Assembly: GCF_020541325.1 (NCBI RefSeq)
Contig: NZ_CP047399.1
Location: 930,001 to 994,000, forward strand
Source of the DNA: Candidatus Vallotia laricis
GTDB taxonomy: Bacteria; Pseudomonadota; Gammaproteobacteria; Burkholderiales; Burkholderiaceae
DNA length: 64,000 bases
Direction of reading: 5' to 3'
Shown: positions 63,726 through 64,000 of the stretch, piece by piece
How the letters are laid out: every line of letters starts with the position of its first letter
Numbering within the stretch: position 1 is the stretch's first letter
Notes under the pieces: generated by a model
What the model was told of the DNA's origin: nothing
Databases searched by the model: none
Seen by the model: only the letters and a program-made list of their open reading frames with translations
Program-made: the position numbers and the translations under genes

Positions 63726-64000
63726 CACAGCACGACTTTATAGTAAAAACAAAATCGCAGATGATACTCTAGTTGATTATCAAGACCTAAGTGGACAGGC
63801 GATCGCCCCTATTATCAAGTGGCTGAGCCGAGGCATCGTTATTGACTCTTATTACTAAAGATGCGCCCAACGCGGGGGGGCGTTCTCTAAATATGTTGTG
63901 CCCGCACTACAAAATATCAAACACACCAACACACCATTAGTCAATAAAAGAGGCGAGCGAATAAGGTCCGGCGAGCAAGCAAGGTCTACCAACTCGACGA
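63726..64000. other. Window end after coaX
   Basis: No gene recognised. It holds a G7 tract at 63874-63880. The sequence stops before any downstream gene can be identified. Confidence 0.5.

Overview
This window looks like a piece of a shrinking genome from a Burkholderiaceae endosymbiont. The intact proteins (ErpA, GdhA, UbiB, CydA, AspS, PtsI and others) read like Burkholderia/Paraburkholderia/Mycetohabitans orthologues, and the gene neighbourhoods are those of Burkholderia as I recall them: rplM-rpsI-erpA, aspS-nudB, ispE-tRNA-Gln-prs-rplY-pth, rsmD-coaD-fdx, ftsY-rpoH, cydP-A-B-X, grxC-secB, ptsH-ptsI, lipB-lipA, birA-coaX. Only about 53 percent of the window is coding by my count of 41 intact or probably intact protein genes. 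The rest is long A+T-rich spacer holding readable pseudogenes. There is no IS element, prophage or CRISPR array. Insect-associated, formerly fungus-associated lineages such as the adelgid symbiont Candidatus Vallotia would fit; that name is an inference from memory.

Layout. 0.6-2.0 kb: ribosomal protein operon rplM-rpsI followed by erpA. 2.7-3.1 kb: RNase P RNA with a visible promoter. 3.6-4.7 kb: pyrC. 5.9-9.4 kb: gdhA followed by a decayed gltIJKL glutamate/aspartate ABC transporter. 9.4-12.7 kb: the longest empty stretch. 12.7-19.3 kb: Tim44-like gene, ubiB, aspS and nudB, separated by decayed spacers. 21.8-23.6 kb: ssb and an MFS transporter gene. 23.7-26.3 kb: a nearly full-length uvrA fossil. 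26.4-29.5 kb: AI-2E family transporter gene, a rapZ fossil, mutY. 31.5-38.6 kb: the densest part (ispE, tRNA-Gln, prs, rplY, pth, fdx, coaD, rsmD, ftsY). 39.3-43.6 kb: rpoH and the cytochrome bd operon. 44.7-48.5 kb: a bioC-like methyltransferase gene, secB, grxC, rhodanese, gpmA. 48.7-50.5 kb: ctpA and moeB/hesA fossils. 50.5-54.2 kb: ptsI, ptsH, gshB. 55.5 kb: ubiK damaged by a 17-bp tandem duplication. 56.3-60.5 kb: lipA, lipB, ybeD, dacC. 61.7-63.7 kb: birA and coaX.

Biology. What survives is housekeeping: translation, RNA processing, SRP-dependent targeting (ftsY) and SecB-dependent export, heat-shock sigma factor, bd-type respiration, ubiquinone accessory factors (ubiB, ubiK), lipoate (lipA, lipB), CoA (coaX, coaD), isoprenoid (ispE), PRPP and pyrimidine synthesis (prs, pyrC), biotin-linked functions (bioC-like, birA), glutathione synthesis and redox (gshB, grxC), and base-excision repair (mutY). 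What is decaying is nucleotide-excision repair (uvrA), glutamate import (glt), RapZ control, a periplasmic C-terminal protease (ctpA) and a MoeB/HesA-type adenylyltransferase. HPr and Enzyme I persist although no PTS EIIA or HPr kinase gene is seen beside them.

No wholly new system is evident. The most interesting signals are the ubiK duplication with a possible translational-reinitiation rescue, the strongly readable pseudogenes, the series of long perfect inverted repeats in spacers, 7-8 nt G/C tracts inside four essential-type genes, and C-terminal or internal expansions in CoaD, BirA and MutY.
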